Made by a program: the position numbers and the translations under genes
Assembly (NCBI GenBank): GCA_031216445.1
Contig: CM062217.1
Coordinates: 22,575,001-22,639,000 of the forward strand
Reading direction: 5' to 3'
DNA from: Lateolabrax maculatus
Lineage: Eukaryota; Chordata; Actinopteri; Acropomatiformes; Lateolabracidae
DNA length: 64,000 nucleotides
Shown here: positions 21,401 through 34,801 of the stretch, piece after piece
Numbering within the stretch: position 1 is the stretch's first letter
Layout of the letters: every line of letters begins with the position of its first letter
Notes under the pieces: model-generated
What the model was told of the DNA's origin: nothing
Database searches by the model: none
The model's input: only the letters and a program-made list of their open reading frames with translations

Positions 21401-22590
21401 AAAATTTGTCTGAGGTGCTCTTCAACAGACTAAACTTACGTGAAACTTTAGATTCTAATACTGACAGTTTGTTGTTCAGATGACTGGTACTGTTCTGCAT
21501 GGCATGGCATATTATAAGAACCTGCCATGATTCCGCAGCTGTTCCTCAGTATGACTGTCTGTCTCTGCCTTTGTCTTCAGTGCTGCTGTCTGTGTCTTTT
21601 TGTCTGGAGGCAAGTCACACAATCTAGTCATTAGCCCCCTTCCTGCTGCCTGATAGGCCAGTTGTTTCTCACCGATGCACTGTGGGAGAAAGCCACACCA
21701 GGGGCAGGCTGTGTTTGATATACCAGGAACAAGCAGATAGCAGACATGTCGAGGACAGCATCCACGCAGTTTTTTCCAAAGGAAGAGGCAAATCTGTCAG
21801 ATAAAAAAAGTACAAGTCCGTGCAGGGCTTTAAGGGCCAAAGGCAGCCAGCTACATACTTATCAGGCTGCTGCTGACAGTAGCAACGAGCTAATGGGCTC
21901 ATCTGCGAAGCATATTGACAGCACGGCTCGCCTCACTTCCGCGCCAGACTAGTCAAAGACAGCATTGTGCTTTATTAGAGGTGAGATGTGACAGTTTGAG
22001 CACTGCAGTCTTACAAATCCATGTTGCCTTACTCATCTAAAGACCCAACCAACAAAAAAAAAAAGAAGTAGACTTCACTTTTCACTGAATTATTTTGCAC
22101 CGTTATGATGTTGCGAAAGAGCGTTTTTTTCTGCCTCAGATCTGAAGTTTGTATGTCGTTAGGATGATGGCTGCTGGAGAACAAAGGTGAAGCAAGTAGA
22201 TGTTTGGTTTGCAATTCAAAAAAAAAAAAAAAAAAGAGACAGGATCTTTGCTTGTTTTCAATGTAAACAACACTATAATTGCCAAGCTGTCTATAAAGCT
22301 ACTGGGTGAGACAGCCATTTGTGCTACAACTATGCCAAACTCACATCACTGTTGTTGTGGGGAAAAAACCTCATACCTGCAGCCCCAGAGTCTTTGTTTT
22401 TCTTATTTGAATTTAAGGGTTACATGATTATATACTGTACTGTTTGAGCGGAATAACCCTCACAGCCCTTGGGCAATTCAGAGCAGCAATATCTTGCTGT
22501 TTCCAGAGGCGTTTTGCTTTGTTGTTTTGTCTTGTTTAATATTTCACAAATGCATGATTAGCTGGCAACCAGCAGTCTATAGGTCGCTCT
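21401..22590. other. Stretch without a gene
   Basis: Mixed sequence with an 18-A run at 22218-22235. Open frames of about 60-77 codons on both strands lack recognisable domains. No retrotransposed sequence ends at the A-run as far as I can see. Confidence 0.45.
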
Positions 22591-23110
22591 GTCGGTTGGT
22601 CGGTCCACAAAAATTTCCCCACCCTTTGGTGGCCACAGTTTTCATCCTGGGAGGCTGAAATTTGGCATGGAGGTCAAGTGTGTGTGTCTGTGTGTGTGTA
22701 TTTGTGTTCATGCCAATTGGCTGAAAGGGGCATGGCAAACGGATTCATGTAAGCTGGCCACACTTTGTAAAAAGACACACAGGCAGTCAGACAGACAAAC
22801 AGACAGACACATACACACAGACAATTCTATTAGTGACGCTTGGCCCCGCCCCGCCCCAGCATGTTATCCACGCCCCCTTTAATAACTCATGAACCGCTTG
22901 TCGTAGACTCTTTTAGGAGGTGTCATTGGACTCAGCCGAGATTCAGTGTTTTTTCTGTGGTGTGGGTTAGCACCATCTCATTCTGTTGGTCCATCAGTTT
23001 GTTGGTCCACAAAGATCTATCCTTTCAGTGGTCCACGAAGCTGTGCCCACCCTATAGCAACCACAGCTTTCCATCCATGAGGCTGAAACTAGCCAGGGAG
23101 GTCATGAAGT
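22591..23110. repeat. Interspersed repeat with internal duplication
   Basis: Two related units lie about 400 bp apart in the same orientation: 22591-22680 (ttggtcggtccacaaaa ... ggccacagttttcatcc ... gaggctgaaatttggcatgg ... aggtca) and 23001-23105 (gttggtccacaaag ... caaccacagctttccatcc ... gaggctgaaactagccaggg ... aggtca). Between them are TG and CAGA-type simple repeats and a CCCCGCCCCGCCCC patch. I take this for one dispersed repeat whose unit is duplicated. The family is unknown. Confidence 0.6.
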
Positions 23111-24814
23111 ATTTTGTGAGCTTGTGTAGGAATCAATACATGCACGCCTAGATGCATCGGAGTACATGGTTGCAGCTATTGTGAATTTGCGCTTGTTTTA
23201 TTATGGCCTAAACTGAAAAGACCTCCGCATTGATCCTTACATAAGATCATTCTCTTCCCCTACATTTTCTCATCAAATGTTATTTATTTTTAGACAGATT
23301 CAAAATGTTCTAACCACCAGCACATGACTGAGGTCCTGACATTTTCTGAAGCACAACAAAAATTCACTTATCAAATCGAAAAGCGAAGCAAATTTCATTA
23401 GACGCTCCCTGAATGCTGGCATTGTTTATGAACCGGTTATGGATTTAGCAAGCCAACAGGGATCATCAGGATTACGTGACAAGACAACTCAAATTATTCA
23501 TTATCTTTCAAGTCTTATTCGAAGATGACAAAAAAAACTAATTATGAATCATGGTAACAAGCTAGAACTGTTTTTCTCACTGTGCCGAAGGTCGCATTGC
23601 CAATTAATGTTTGCAGAGCTGTGGGTGTGATCCCTGTGGGGAAGACGAACCACTTCTCTTCAAGCTGTCATCTCCTGTGTTCTTTCATTATCTGCGCTAA
23701 TCAGTTGTCCACTGTTGGCTTGTGAAATCTCTGTTGTGCTTCTCTTTGTCGCTAATGCAAATCAGATGTGGGGCATGAGTATTTTCTGGTGTTTAAAGAT
23801 ACCGTCTATCAACAGGAAGTCCGAGGTCATGAAAGCCAAGGTCAAACTAGTGCTCCACTCAAACCTTGTGTATGTCAAGTTTCTAAAGCTGCCCCCCCAC
23901 CCACCCCCACCCCATACTCTCACTTAAGCATACACACACTTACTTTGCAATGGCTTAACACAGAGTGAATTTGCAATATTAGCAAATACATAATATGCAA
24001 TAATTACAGTAACACAAAGCTGAAAATGTTGTACCGTATGTAAGTGATTTTCGCACAGCATGCCTTTTTTAGTTTTTGTCGACTGATTGGAATTAATAGT
24101 CTAGTAGTGCATTGTGGTTTAAATTCACAATGAACACAATCAACAATTTTATTCTCAGAGCTTCCTACGGCATACTTTAACTACATTTGGATAACTGCAG
24201 ACTCATCTGATGTTAGAAAAAAGTATTTATTAAAGACTAAGCTTCAGAGAGAAGGAGCATCACTCAGCAGAGGCCATACAGTACGTTTAATAAGTTAATT
24301 GTAAACTATGTCATCTACTAACTAAACTGATTACGAGACAAGCTGGGTCATGATCTGTCTGATTTTGCTCAGTGGGTGACAATGATTGTTTGACCGATCG
24401 GTCACATTGTATCTTTGCCTTGTGGTCGTTAATCAGAGCAAAGACAAAAGAAGAAGGAGAAAAAACATCTGAGTCTGAAGAAGTTGGGAAAAGCATAGGC
24501 AAATAATTTAATCAGGTAAAACAGAGGTGTGAGGAAGAACTCCCCTTACAGCAGAGCAGACCGCGCTGCAGGTCAGACACCCGGCTAAGTTTGATAATCA
24601 CTGCACTCAATCCAAACTGAGCTCATTATATTGTATGTGTTCGCTTTTGTGCCTGTGATGTTTGGAGCAGTTGGATCATTGTCCGCTTAATGTACTTGAA
24701 ATTGTAATAATTCATCATTTGGATCACTTGGGAGCATTGGAACAACCTGACTGGACAACACAGACATCTCATCAACTTTAGCATTAGCATTTGAAGATGT
24801 GTTTCTCACCACAT
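23111..24814. other. Stretch without a gene
   Basis: AT-rich, apparently single-copy sequence with a CCCCACCCACC patch at 23889-23912. No exon, RNA gene or terminal repeat recognised. Confidence 0.5.
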
Positions 24815-24990
24815 AAAGAATCTAAGTCCGAAACAATGAGCTGAAAGACACTAAAAATGCCCCATAGAGCTTAGAGGAACTGCAGAGTTCGGTGATAATT
24901 CCCCATGGGGTTGTTACTAGATACTCCTTTCACATTACAAGTAGTCATTTTGATCCATTCTCAATAAAATGAATTTGATTAAAGCAGCAG
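24815..24990 (-). repeat. Interspersed repeat family C, copy 2 (partial)
   Basis: On the minus strand it reads gtagtaacaaccccatggggaattatcacc-type words, then ctctgcagttcctctaagctc, tatggggcatttttagtgtc and tttcagctcattgttt. This is the left part of family C and matches 53885-54000 and the inverted copy at 54830-54900. Confidence 0.65.
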
Positions 24991-26500
24991 AACATTACTT
25001 TTACAATTTTTTTCATGGTGTGTTAAGGTAGCAAAGTATTTACTCAGCCTTCACCTTTCGTCTGTAATTTACAAAGTTCCAGCCTTGCAGCTGTTGGATT
25101 AACCTTCGTCTCACAGTCTTCAACTGAAAGACTTGGATCCAAGCAAAACTATCCGGAAGCAGCTGGCCTGCCTCTTTAAACAAGGCACTGAAGCTGTACC
25201 TGCTCCACACAAGCCGCTCTCTCGTGTCCTCAGCGCTCTCTGTGGACAGTGCCAAGACCCAAAAATGTATTTTACATTTTTATGATAATGATACAGCACC
25301 CAGTCCTGTAGAAAGCGATGTCCGAGTTCTGTGTAAACACAAGCCAGTAAAAATCACAGCAGCAATTATCAGGGCCTGCAGAGTTTGGAGGAATTAGCAA
25401 CCATTTCCATCAATAAAACATCAGGGATTAGTGGTCGATTTTGCTGTGTTTTATTGACAAATATTTAAGGCTGATTGAGATGCAATCTCCAGGAAACCAT
25501 CACTACTCAAATTAATGAGTCACTTCTGTTCATCTCTCCCTCCCACTTTCTGACTTTACTTTTATTTCTCTTTCATTCTCTATGTTCGTCAGGCAGCCAG
25601 ATGCACTCCTATACAGAGAGTAATGTACTCTCTTTTACATGGGGTTCATTTCCGTCAGCACTCTGGCAGGAGACGAATAGCTCATTGACGTTATTGAGAT
25701 GACAAGTTTGTTCAATGTGAAGTGCACACTCAACTTCCTGTTGACTCACACCAAGCGGGAAAGGAGGGGTAAAGGGGAAAGGGGGGGGGGGGGGGGGGGG
25801 GGGGGGAATGCTGCCCTCAAGACCTGTGGGAAAAGTTGTTGACTTGACAGATAAACATTTGGTTGCTTATGGTTTAGAATTTGGTTGCTATTGATCAGTT
25901 TTTTACACATACTAAACATTTTATTCTAATTTTTACAGCAACCGCAACATTTTCAACAACAAAAGAAAATCATAAACTGCCTTCCTTATTCCATCCTCCG
26001 TTTCCCTGGCTGAACAACAAGCTTTTTCTTCTGGGAGCTGCAGAGTTCAGAGGCCAGAAGGAGAGTTTGTTCTGAAAGCTGCGGAAGCGGAAGCTCATGT
26101 CTCCCATTTTCCTCATGTGACATGAACGCACCACGAGACAGCAGAGGGTAGACAGGTCTTTGCTCCTTCCTCTCTTCCTCCTTCCCCGGGCGTGGCAGCA
26201 GCAACACCTCAGGGCTCTTTCCCCTTCTCTCTGCTATTCCGCTCCCCCCTGCCCCGCCCTCCCTGCTTTTCTGCCGTTTGATCGCCCATACACGAGCTGC
26301 AACTCCCTGCAGCCCTGCACCAGGCTCCTAACTTTTTTTTTTTTGTTGGTGGAGGGTGGGGGGGGGGGTTCATGATGAATTTACAAGGCACACATACAGA
26401 CAGTGGGCAGGGTAGAGACACATTTATATACACAGAGAATGAGAATGTGTGAGAGTGAGGGGGGAGAGCAAGCGACTGTGAAGTTAATTAGAACATCCTG
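24991..26500. other. Stretch without a gene
   Basis: Contains the poly-G run at 25781-25806 (listed separately), a pyrimidine-rich patch at 26150-26280 and a T-run plus G-run at 26332-26368. Open frames are low-complexity. Nothing else is supported. Confidence 0.5.
25781..25806. repeat. Poly-G run (26 G)
   Basis: Twenty-six consecutive G on the plus strand, preceded by aaggaggggtaaagggga purine sequence. Confidence 0.95.
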
Positions 26501-26501
26501 T

Positions 26502-26502
26502 G

Positions 26503-26540
<38 letters not shown>

Positions 26541-26574
26541 TCTCTCCCTCCCCCCCCCCCCCCCCCCCCCCCCC
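26502..26574. repeat. (CT)n followed by poly-C (25 C)
   Basis: A CT/TTTC dinucleotide tract at 26502-26547 runs into 25 consecutive C at 26550-26574. Confidence 0.95.
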
Positions 26575-29500
26575 TATCTCTGAGAGGCTTTGATGTGGCT
26601 TAGTGCCTGGAAACTTAATGAAAAATGTATAATAGCCTTTCCGTTCACTGTCTCTCCCCCCTTTCCTCTCCTCTCCTCCCCCCTACTCTCCCCTGCCACC
26701 TTGGGTCCTGCCTCCATGACACGGTGCTTTCAGCCACATGGGACAGGTTTCCTAAAGCTACAGAGAAGAGCTGTCAAACGTAGCTAAATTTGAAAATGCC
26801 ATTTACTGTACAAATGACAGTAGCCCTCAGCAGCAGGTTTCAGGTTGTTTTGTTAAGATCTCTGTCCACACTTCCAGGTTGATGTGTTTCCATTGTTTTT
26901 ATCCAAGGCTTGCTGGTTGTATCATATTGAATGATGCAGCTGCTGACTAATTTTACTGCAAAATATCCTCCAATGAGACTTGCATCATCATTTTTCAACA
27001 GCTCATTTTTCCTTGCCTGCACTAAAACGAAAGGCCAGTGTTGTCAGATTGATCCACTCAGTCTTTGGGAGTCAAAAGGCAGACTTAACAGATAAAGGGA
27101 TCAAGAAAAATATAATTTTTTCCCAATTTTGCCAGCTTAGCATGTTCAGAATGAAAACAGCCTACTTTTTAAAAAAACACATGGGGCTGTGTTATTCCAT
27201 CATGTTGTTTCAGGTACAAGAGTTTATCAGACACCAAAACACTGCACAGCAGTTTATAATAGTATGAGATGGGATTTTACAATGGCAGAAATACACTGTT
27301 CACGTTAACTCAGAAGTATGACTGGTCAAATGACACTGAATGCGTGGCGGCAAGTTGAACCAGGTTGAACTTTTTTGCTGGACGACCCTGAGAATAAATG
27401 TCATTTGTCACATAGGCCGGCTCTCTCTACTCCATTTTTCCACCTCCTCCCTCAGTGGTCCCATCCTGTGTTGACCCTCCCAGTTCCCCCCTCCCTCCCT
27501 TCCTACCTCCTTCCTCCCTCGGCGGTCGCTTTCTGCCAGTCAGCACATCCCCCGGGCTGGGAGGGGTGTTTGATCCGAGCCTCTTCAGCTCTCCCTCTCT
27601 CATTTTTCCCTCTCAGCCTGTGTTTCCTTTCAGCCGCTCGCTCTCTGTCGACTCGCCACTCTCACACAGAAACAGTCTCCATTACTTACCGTCAAGTCCA
27701 AGTTCAAAGATGACATTCTCTGACTTTACCAAGGCCCCGTCAATTCGATTCAGTGAATTCAGTGAATGCAGTCGGAAAAGGAAAATGGAAAAAAAAAAAA
27801 AACAAGTTGCGTGTGTGTCATGTAAGGTACATGAATGAGCCAGAAGGAGTTGGTGTCAAGTGTAATCCATCACCACCGATCAGCATCATGTGGCCATTAA
27901 CATGCTTGGGCCATGTTGGGCATCAAACAGGGTGTGATGAGCACCCCCCCCCCCCCCCGAGTTTTCTGCTTCTCACACATCACGTCTCTCATCGGATGGT
28001 GGATTTTTTTCTCTTTCACCTGCTCATTAACCATCCTCCCCATTTGCGGCTGTAGCTTCGCCACTGTACCTGTCATCTCTCATTCAAATCAGCATCTCCC
28101 ATCTGAGTGCTCTCCTCATTTCATTCCAGCTCGTTCATAAAGATGAGACTCAATTTTTGTCTCTCCCCGTTCCTCTTCGCTGTCTCTGCCTGCTCCACTA
28201 TATTCCCGAGCGTGTTTTGAGCTGTTAGGCATGTGTTTTGATAAGCACACGGCAAATACATTTGATGAATCGGCACCTTTCCTCCTATTTTTTCTATCTC
28301 TCACTCTCTCTCTTTTTCTCCCATGTTTGGGGAGCTATATTTGTTAGCAGATTCATTCCCCCTCATCGAGGCTTGTCCCGGTTTGTTAGCGACCACTTCA
28401 TCTCGCTGCCTCTCTCGCAAAGAAGTGATAGGAACTTTCAGTTTCTAGATATTTCAAACAGCTACCTGAGCTCCCTAAATCCCTGGCCCCATATAAAAAC
28501 TCCACAACTCCCTCTTCCTTTCGATAAATGGTAAAAGGAAAGAGTAGCATTTGTGCAGAATCAGTGTAACTTGCAGGCTAATGGATGTGACTTATGGAAC
28601 ATTACCTCACCGACACAGACAGCTTAATTCGTATGGGTGGAAAGAACATCTCTTTCTTTCATTCTGTCTTTTAGTCCCCTCTCACATCACCCCTTCCTTC
28701 TGAATGGTGCGCCTTCCCTGCTCTCTGCGTATCTTTCCTCCTCTCCTGGGATCCTTCCTCCATCATACTTAACTCCTCTTCAAAGCCATCTAGTCCACCT
28801 CATCCCCCCCCCCACCCCCACCCCCGGTCTCTCTTTCTCATCACTATTCTGGTTTTATGAGTTGGATGTCCTCTGTCTCCTTTATGCACCCATCCACCAT
28901 TTCAAAAGTAAAGTTGAACACACACAAACACCCCCCGCCTCCCCTCGTGTCCTCGTTGGGTTGAGCAGAAGGTCGTAGTCGTCAGCAGTCCATTAGGGCA
29001 CAATGGCAGTGGTTGTGCTGCTCCGACAGTGTGCAATGTGCTGTGCTGGAGGCAACAGGGGCAGAGCACAGAGAGGTACCGACCGGCCTGACACACCCAG
29101 CACACAAACAATACTGCTCTTTCCACTCATGGTGCGGCTGAATACGGTGGTTCTGTGTCCTTTGCCAGTGGAATGACTTGCTTCTTTCTTCCATGTCTCA
29201 AGTTTATTGGCACTTTAAAATAGGAACGTAAAACTTCATAACCTCAGTAAATAGTACATTTGCGTTCACATTACGTAATTGGTTTGACATTTTCACTGCG
29301 TACCAATAACAAAAAGGTGAAACACACTGGGGGCACCTTCATCTTTCAATCTGTGAAATGAAAGATACAGATTGGCGCAGAGGAATACAATTATCAGACT
29401 TGTTATTTAAGATAAAAAACTTGCAGTGTGGGTAGAAAACCATAGAAATAAAATGTATCATTTATATGCATAATCATTAAAGGCCCTTACAACCTATATA

Positions 29501-29673
29501 TATTTTCAATTAACTTATACTGTGAGCGTTTTACATGAAAACAAAGTTTGAGCATACGGTATCTGTATGTGTGTTTTTGCCCTTGCTTTTCTCAGCGGTT
29601 TGAAGTGGGTGGGGCCCAGATGTCACGTAATTCTTTATTTGGATCAGAATTTGATACATGACGACAGTTGGGG
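26575..29673. other. Stretch without a gene, with pyrimidine islands
   Basis: The plus strand is C+T rich at 26640-26700, 27370-27720 and 28630-28830, with a 15-C run at 27944-27958 and a 14-A run near 27789. The frames that appear open across these islands are Ser/Pro/Leu low-complexity and are judged artefacts. The interval 28900-29180 has balanced composition and could be regulatory, but nothing specific is seen. Confidence 0.5.
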
Positions 29674-29714
29674 GGCTGTTTGCTCATCTAGCCACTGTCA
29701 ATCAAATCTGATGA
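29674..29714. repeat. Short interspersed repeat family I, copy 2
   Basis: ggctgtttgctcat and ccactgtcaatcaaat repeat the core at 2931-2978 in the same orientation. Confidence 0.5.
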
Positions 29715-29754
29715 AATCACACCCACAAGGTCCTGAAGAAGCAGATTAGCTGAG

Positions 29755-30205
29755 TTATTAGCCATTTTAGCAGCATGGCACTAGAGGTAGCATTGAATGG
29801 ATTGTAAGGAAATTTTGTAGAGGTATTCGTGATCCCCAGAGGATGAATCCAACTGACTTTGGTAATCCTTTGATTTATTTCCCCACCATGAGGTTCACAT
29901 TTGTGTTTTGAGTGTAATGTCAAGACAGATTGCCATTAAATTCCATACAAAAACATTCATTCATCTGTGAATGAAAAACAGCTCCATCTAGGGCATCATC
30001 CCTTAAAACATTTAATTATCCAATACTTTGGTTTATGGTTTATGAAGCTGCAAAACTAACAACATTCCCATCAGACTCAGCTGTACTCGTGTTTAGTGCT
30101 AATTAGTAAACGTGAGCATGGTAGTGGGCAAAGCTAAGATGGTTACGATAGAAACATTATACTAGCTTTACATCAGCATGTTGGCATTTAGCTCAAAGCT
30201 GGTTT
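29755..30205 (+). repeat. Interspersed repeat family E, copy 1
   Basis: Contains gtgatccccagaggatgaatcc, then tgactttggtaatcc, later ccaatactttggtttatg, gcaaaactaacaacattccc and atcagactcagctgtactc, gtttagtgctaattag, and finally catcagcatgttggcatttagctc. This series is one I know as a very abundant spiny-rayed-fish repeat. The middle (about 29880-30010) is diverged or replaced. The left part recurs inverted at 50230-50445. Confidence 0.7.
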
Positions 30206-31905
30206 TAAATTCTTAATAAAGAATGACACACATTTTTTCAAAGTCAACGGTGGTTGTTGCTTTTTTAGTCATGTACATTTAATGTTACAGAGAAATACTT
30301 AATACTTTTTTAGGGGGCTTTAACAGCATCCTGTAGCCACAGGAGCCATAAGGTTGCTCAGTGAAACTCATTTAACCCTTGTATACCACTTCACTTTATT
30401 GGTATTGATGGTATGTTTCTATGACAAAAGAATAATTTTCTAATGAATTGGAGTTGCAATGAAATACTGACTGAGCACAGGAAGGGATGCTTAACTCTTT
30501 GGATTATGATTGGATACGCTTTGGGTGTTTATGGGCATTTTTAATTGTTTTGCTGTTTTTAAATGGCAGTTTCACACCAAAGATAGGTTTATCTGAAATG
30601 TGCATGCATTAATAAATGCTTTTATCTTAAGTGCTATCCTATCAAGGATGCCTAGATATGGGTATGAAAGTTGTGTGTGTTGATTCACTTGCCACATTGG
30701 AAAGGTCAGCTGCCTGCAAAGAAAGTAATTACATTTATTTTGGTGAGCACTGCCGGCAGACATGCTGAGATATATATCCATATATGTAAAAGTGATAATT
30801 TTTAAGTTAAGTATTCTTTTCAGGCATCACCTTGGTTCAGCAGCAATGTTCCACTACATTGAACTTGATGACACAGAATGGCTGAGTGTGTAGCCTCCAG
30901 CACAAGTGCACTGTGGGATGAATGGTTTTGTACTTATTTGCACTTTTTACTCGTTTTTACATGAGTTCTTAGAAATTCTCCTCTGGATATAGAAAAGGAA
31001 GTTATTTAACAACTGTATCCCACAAGTTACTTTCTCAGACTCACTTTTGTTTCCGTTGACATTTCAGCTATTCCAATATGTTCATCAGTTTAGGCAATAT
31101 AATCAGATATAAACCTCTGATAGACAATGCCAAAGAGTTTCTGCCAAAGTAGCACTTAAAACCTCCAAATTGAAGCTCTCGCTCCATTATCAGACACGCA
31201 GGTCACAGATGGTCACAAATAACAGGCTCTTTAACGCCTGTTATTGTTTTGGCTTCATCCCCACGTCCCTTACCCTGTCCTCCACATGTTTATGTGGACA
31301 AAATGGGAATCTGTCTCCAATCATCACCATCCACTGACAGACAACAGACTGAAGTATATAAGACATCAACCATACCTTATTCATCTAGCATTAGTTTAAG
31401 CTAATGAGCCTCTCTGATTGCAGAAAGCTAAAATCAAATTAACTTTGTTCTCCAAAATCTGAATATTGTTACAAAAACAGGGTTATGCATATATAAACTT
31501 GTTTAAATGGTGCGCACTGACTGTTTCTGGGGTGCTGTCAGCCAAATGTCATGGTAAACAGAAAAACAGCAAGCCAGATGCTGTCTGAAAATGAATGCAT
31601 CTATGTTACAATCACAATTAACTCCTACCACCTGTGACGGGTGCTATTGTTACCTGCTGTTTGAGGTTTACAATAGACAAATGCTAGCTCTTTTTTCCCT
31701 TCTTCACATGCCTGAAGACACAATTATAGGAGACATTACAAGAGACATGACGTGACAAGACATCTTTTAGTAATACGCTTCATTCTCACTGTGTGTGTGT
31801 ATGTGTGTGTAATAGTACCTGCTTCATCAAAGCTGTTATTTGTACTTAATGCATGTCAGAGAAACAGCAAGAGGAGAACGTGTATGATCGTATATACCGC
31901 TGCAG

Positions 31906-31906
<1 letters not shown>
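30206..31906. other. Stretch without a gene
   Basis: AT-rich, single-copy-looking sequence. No exon, simple repeat above about 20 bp, or mobile element recognised. Confidence 0.5.

Positions 31907-31948
<42 letters not shown>
31907..31948. repeat. (TG)n microsatellite
   Basis: About 42 bp of uninterrupted TG. Confidence 0.97.
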
Positions 31949-31951
<3 letters not shown>

Positions 31952-33169
31952 TTGGTGCGTATCTCTGAGTTAGCGGTTTGCCTGGAATTTCTTTTTCATT
32001 TCAGTGTCAGTGCCTTGCAGACTGCGCTAACCTTTCGAAATGGCACCGGCTGTCGGTTTCCCTGGCAAGAACTCTAAAAGAATGGAGTGTGCCGCCAATA
32101 AGGTTGGCTTGGCTCCCCTCTGTCTGAATTACTCTGTTTCGGTCAATCACTCTATCCCTGTTTACGTAGGACTCAATTTGCAGTGATTGATTCTGCACCC
32201 ACCGCACACACCCTCGTCTTGAATTCAGGACAAGACTTTGGAAATTGTCAGCCATCGATTCTCAATTCGCCCACTCCCGAAGGCAAAATTTGTCTTCACA
32301 TTCTCGTCATGGGGGTGCAGCTTAATTAGTTTTAAGATTTGTTCCACTTGGACACAAATGACAGTTAATGGTTCTTGTGGGACTTTGCACACAGTCTGTC
32401 GTGCTATTGGAATGGCATGTAGCCCAGCTGTGAATGCAAGATGTCTTAGTTTTTACAATGGATTGATTAAGTTGCCAGAAGGCTCCAATAGAAGGAAACC
32501 TCTTATTTTATTCCTGACAAAACATTTAAGAAGCTATGCCTCAGGCTGGCTAAAAACACAACCCATTCTTAACTTTAACAACATGCACTTAAATTGTAGT
32601 CATTTAGCTAAAGCACTTGCATCATCTGGATCTTGATAAAAAATGCAGCAGAACCTGAATTCCCAATTTGCCAACATGAAGGTAACTAATGATTGTGAGG
32701 GTTAGAGAAACAGCTAAATATGTGTAGTAAATACTTTAAACTGTCATGAGCTACAGCTGCAGTTACCAAAGTTGTTTAGTTTTGCCAAAGTTGTTTGGAA
32801 TGGCTAGTACTGGGAATTTGTTAATGTAATCACATGAGGGTTTGTTCAAATATAAAGTCTAATTTTTGCACCCAAATCCACGGCTGCCCACCCAAACGTC
32901 TCTGCCCTGTCCCCAGACTAACTGTCCTTACAGTTGACCCCCTGCTGACAAGATGACAGATGGGATGTAGAGGCTTTGTGACCTCGACAAGCAAGCAAAG
33001 TCGAGCCGGTGTGCCTTTAAAAACCAGGACACAATCAGTCTTTTCATCCTCCACAGTTATATTTCTGGAGGACATATTGGCATGAGAGGAAAAGTGTGTC
33101 AGAAAGGTGACCGCAGCGCCTGGTGTTTGCGAGAACAAAGTGGAAAGACAACGAATGGAAGCTCTGTTC
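31949..33169. other. Stretch without a gene
   Basis: Mixed sequence, somewhat CpG-containing at 32020-32300. The plus strand is open for 132 codons at 32238-32636, without a recognisable domain or flanking splice sites. No feature supported. Confidence 0.45.
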
Positions 33170-33470
33170 TCTTCCTCCACCTTGACACCCCGATCCGTCT
33201 CCTTCTCCCTCCTGTTTATTCTTTCTCTTCTGCGCTGGCTTCTCTTGTAGTCTTTCATCCACTCTTTCATCCTTAGTTGTTATTGTTTTCTCTCTGCCGT
33301 CGTCTCTCTCTCTGTCTGTTTCTCTCGCCGACCCGAGCTCATTTTCTACCTCCCCCCTCCCCGTCTGGTCTTGTGTGTCTTGCTCTACCTTTCTCATTCC
33401 CTACTCTTCCTCACCCATCTCCCTTCCGATGTCTCTCTCCCTCCCTCTATGCCTTTTCTTCATGTCTTTC
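33170..33470. repeat. Pyrimidine-rich island
   Basis: About 300 bp with C+T bias on the plus strand (CTCTCTCTC, CCTCCCCCCTCCCC, CTTCC). The long Ser/Leu/Pro frames on the plus strand and Arg/Glu-rich frames on the minus strand are products of this composition. Confidence 0.7.
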
Positions 33471-33769
33471 TGGCCACGGTCCCATTTCCCCAATTGGCTT
33501 AGTGGCAGTCTAATCATTCTCCGACACCCCTGCTGTCGTCTCTTCTATCTCTCCGCCTGCCGCCGCCCTAATCCTCTGATCAGTAAACACCCTTCTTCAG
33601 CACACACTGCTTCTCAGCAGCCCACTGCCTTCCCAGTGTACTTCTCCACAGTGCATACTGATGGTCCGTCCACTTCCTCCAGGCAAGCACAGCACAGAAT
33701 GACTTTGAGAGCAGCACAAGCGAAAGATCCACTAGAGAACTCCTAAGGCAAAAAAAATTCCTGAATTTG

Positions 33770-34125
33770 TTCAGCTGTCTACTCTGACTCCCTTGCATCA
33801 CTTTGGTGGTGAAATGCTTTACTGAGCAAAGACTGCTGACATGAGTGAAGTAATTCTTACAAACAAATTCTTCAACATGTTCAACATTTTGCTCTGACTC
33901 AAGTGAAAATATTGCTCTTTAACCCGCTGCCTTAAGGTCATTATGATTTGTTAGATTTAGTGTAACTGCAGCCTTGCCAAAAACAAGATACTGTACAGAT
34001 ATGTCCTCCCTTAAATGTTATTACATTTTGTGAAAATCAATTTGTCAGCAGGGTCAGATCGTTTCATTTGTTTCTAATGCAAGTCAGTCACCTTTTGCAA
34101 GAGTTTTCTTGTAGATTTCTGCCTT
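33770..34125 (+). repeat. Dispersed repeat family B, copy 1
   Basis: Shares with 40493-40783 the words gttcagct, ctctgact, tgcatca-tttggtggt, tttaacc-gct, ttgccaaaaaca, atatgtcctccct, cattacattttct/g, ttgtcagcagggtcagatc, tttcatttgtttct-atgcaagtc and agagttttcttgt-gattt. Same orientation, 6.7 kb apart. This copy has an additional insert of some 80 bp (near 33820-33910). Coding content and terminal repeats are not seen. Confidence 0.8.
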
Positions 34126-34675
34126 GTTTAAAAAATTTTGAAACTTGTTTCTGAGATATTCATAAACCTCAAATAAAACTGTGTGGGAGCCGGTGGCAGA
34201 TATTTAATTTGTTGTAATAGGATATAAAAGTCATAATGGTAGAGAGAACCAATCTGTGAAAGTAAACCTTATCACCAACAAAAATAGCGATCTGGGACAA
34301 TAACTGAAAAAAAAGAGAAAAAAAAAACAGATTCTGTTCAATGGCAAGGTACGCTTTACAATCAAATGCCATTGTTTTTTATATTCTTGCTTTCTACAAT
34401 ATCTGCACATAAAAACTATGGTATGTTTAAGGTAAGGAAACGATCATGGTTATGCTAAACTATGGTTACCATATTTTTAGGGTTAAGCAACTAAAACATT
34501 TGGTTAAAGGAGAGGTTCAAATTTTTTCCAGTCTGAAAACAATAGTCAGATGCCCATATGTACATTAAAACAGTTTATGCTTGCTGTAATCATTCCTCCT
34601 GTTTTTGCTGACCATTAAAAAATCCCTTCCAAACATACTGTACATTGGGACGAGATGGGGGACAAAATCTATCCT
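34126..34675. other. Stretch without a gene
   Basis: AT-rich sequence with an A/G-rich patch at 34306-34330. Nothing recognised. Confidence 0.5.
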
Positions 34676-34793
34676 TGGAACCAGACGAATCTGTGAGCTC
34701 ATGTTTCATTTGCTTTGACAGATACGTCTGGCCCCTCTCCCATTCAAACTGACTTCTCTGACGATTTATCGGGCTAACCAATCACAAGTGTTT

Positions 34794-34801
34794 ATCTAGT
34801 A
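34794..34801 (+). repeat. hAT target-site duplication, left
   Basis: atctagta immediately before the transposon. Its partner is atctagtt at 36679-36686 (7 of 8 identical). Copy 1 has the related aactagta at the corresponding empty site. Eight bp with central TA fits hAT integration. Confidence 0.85.
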
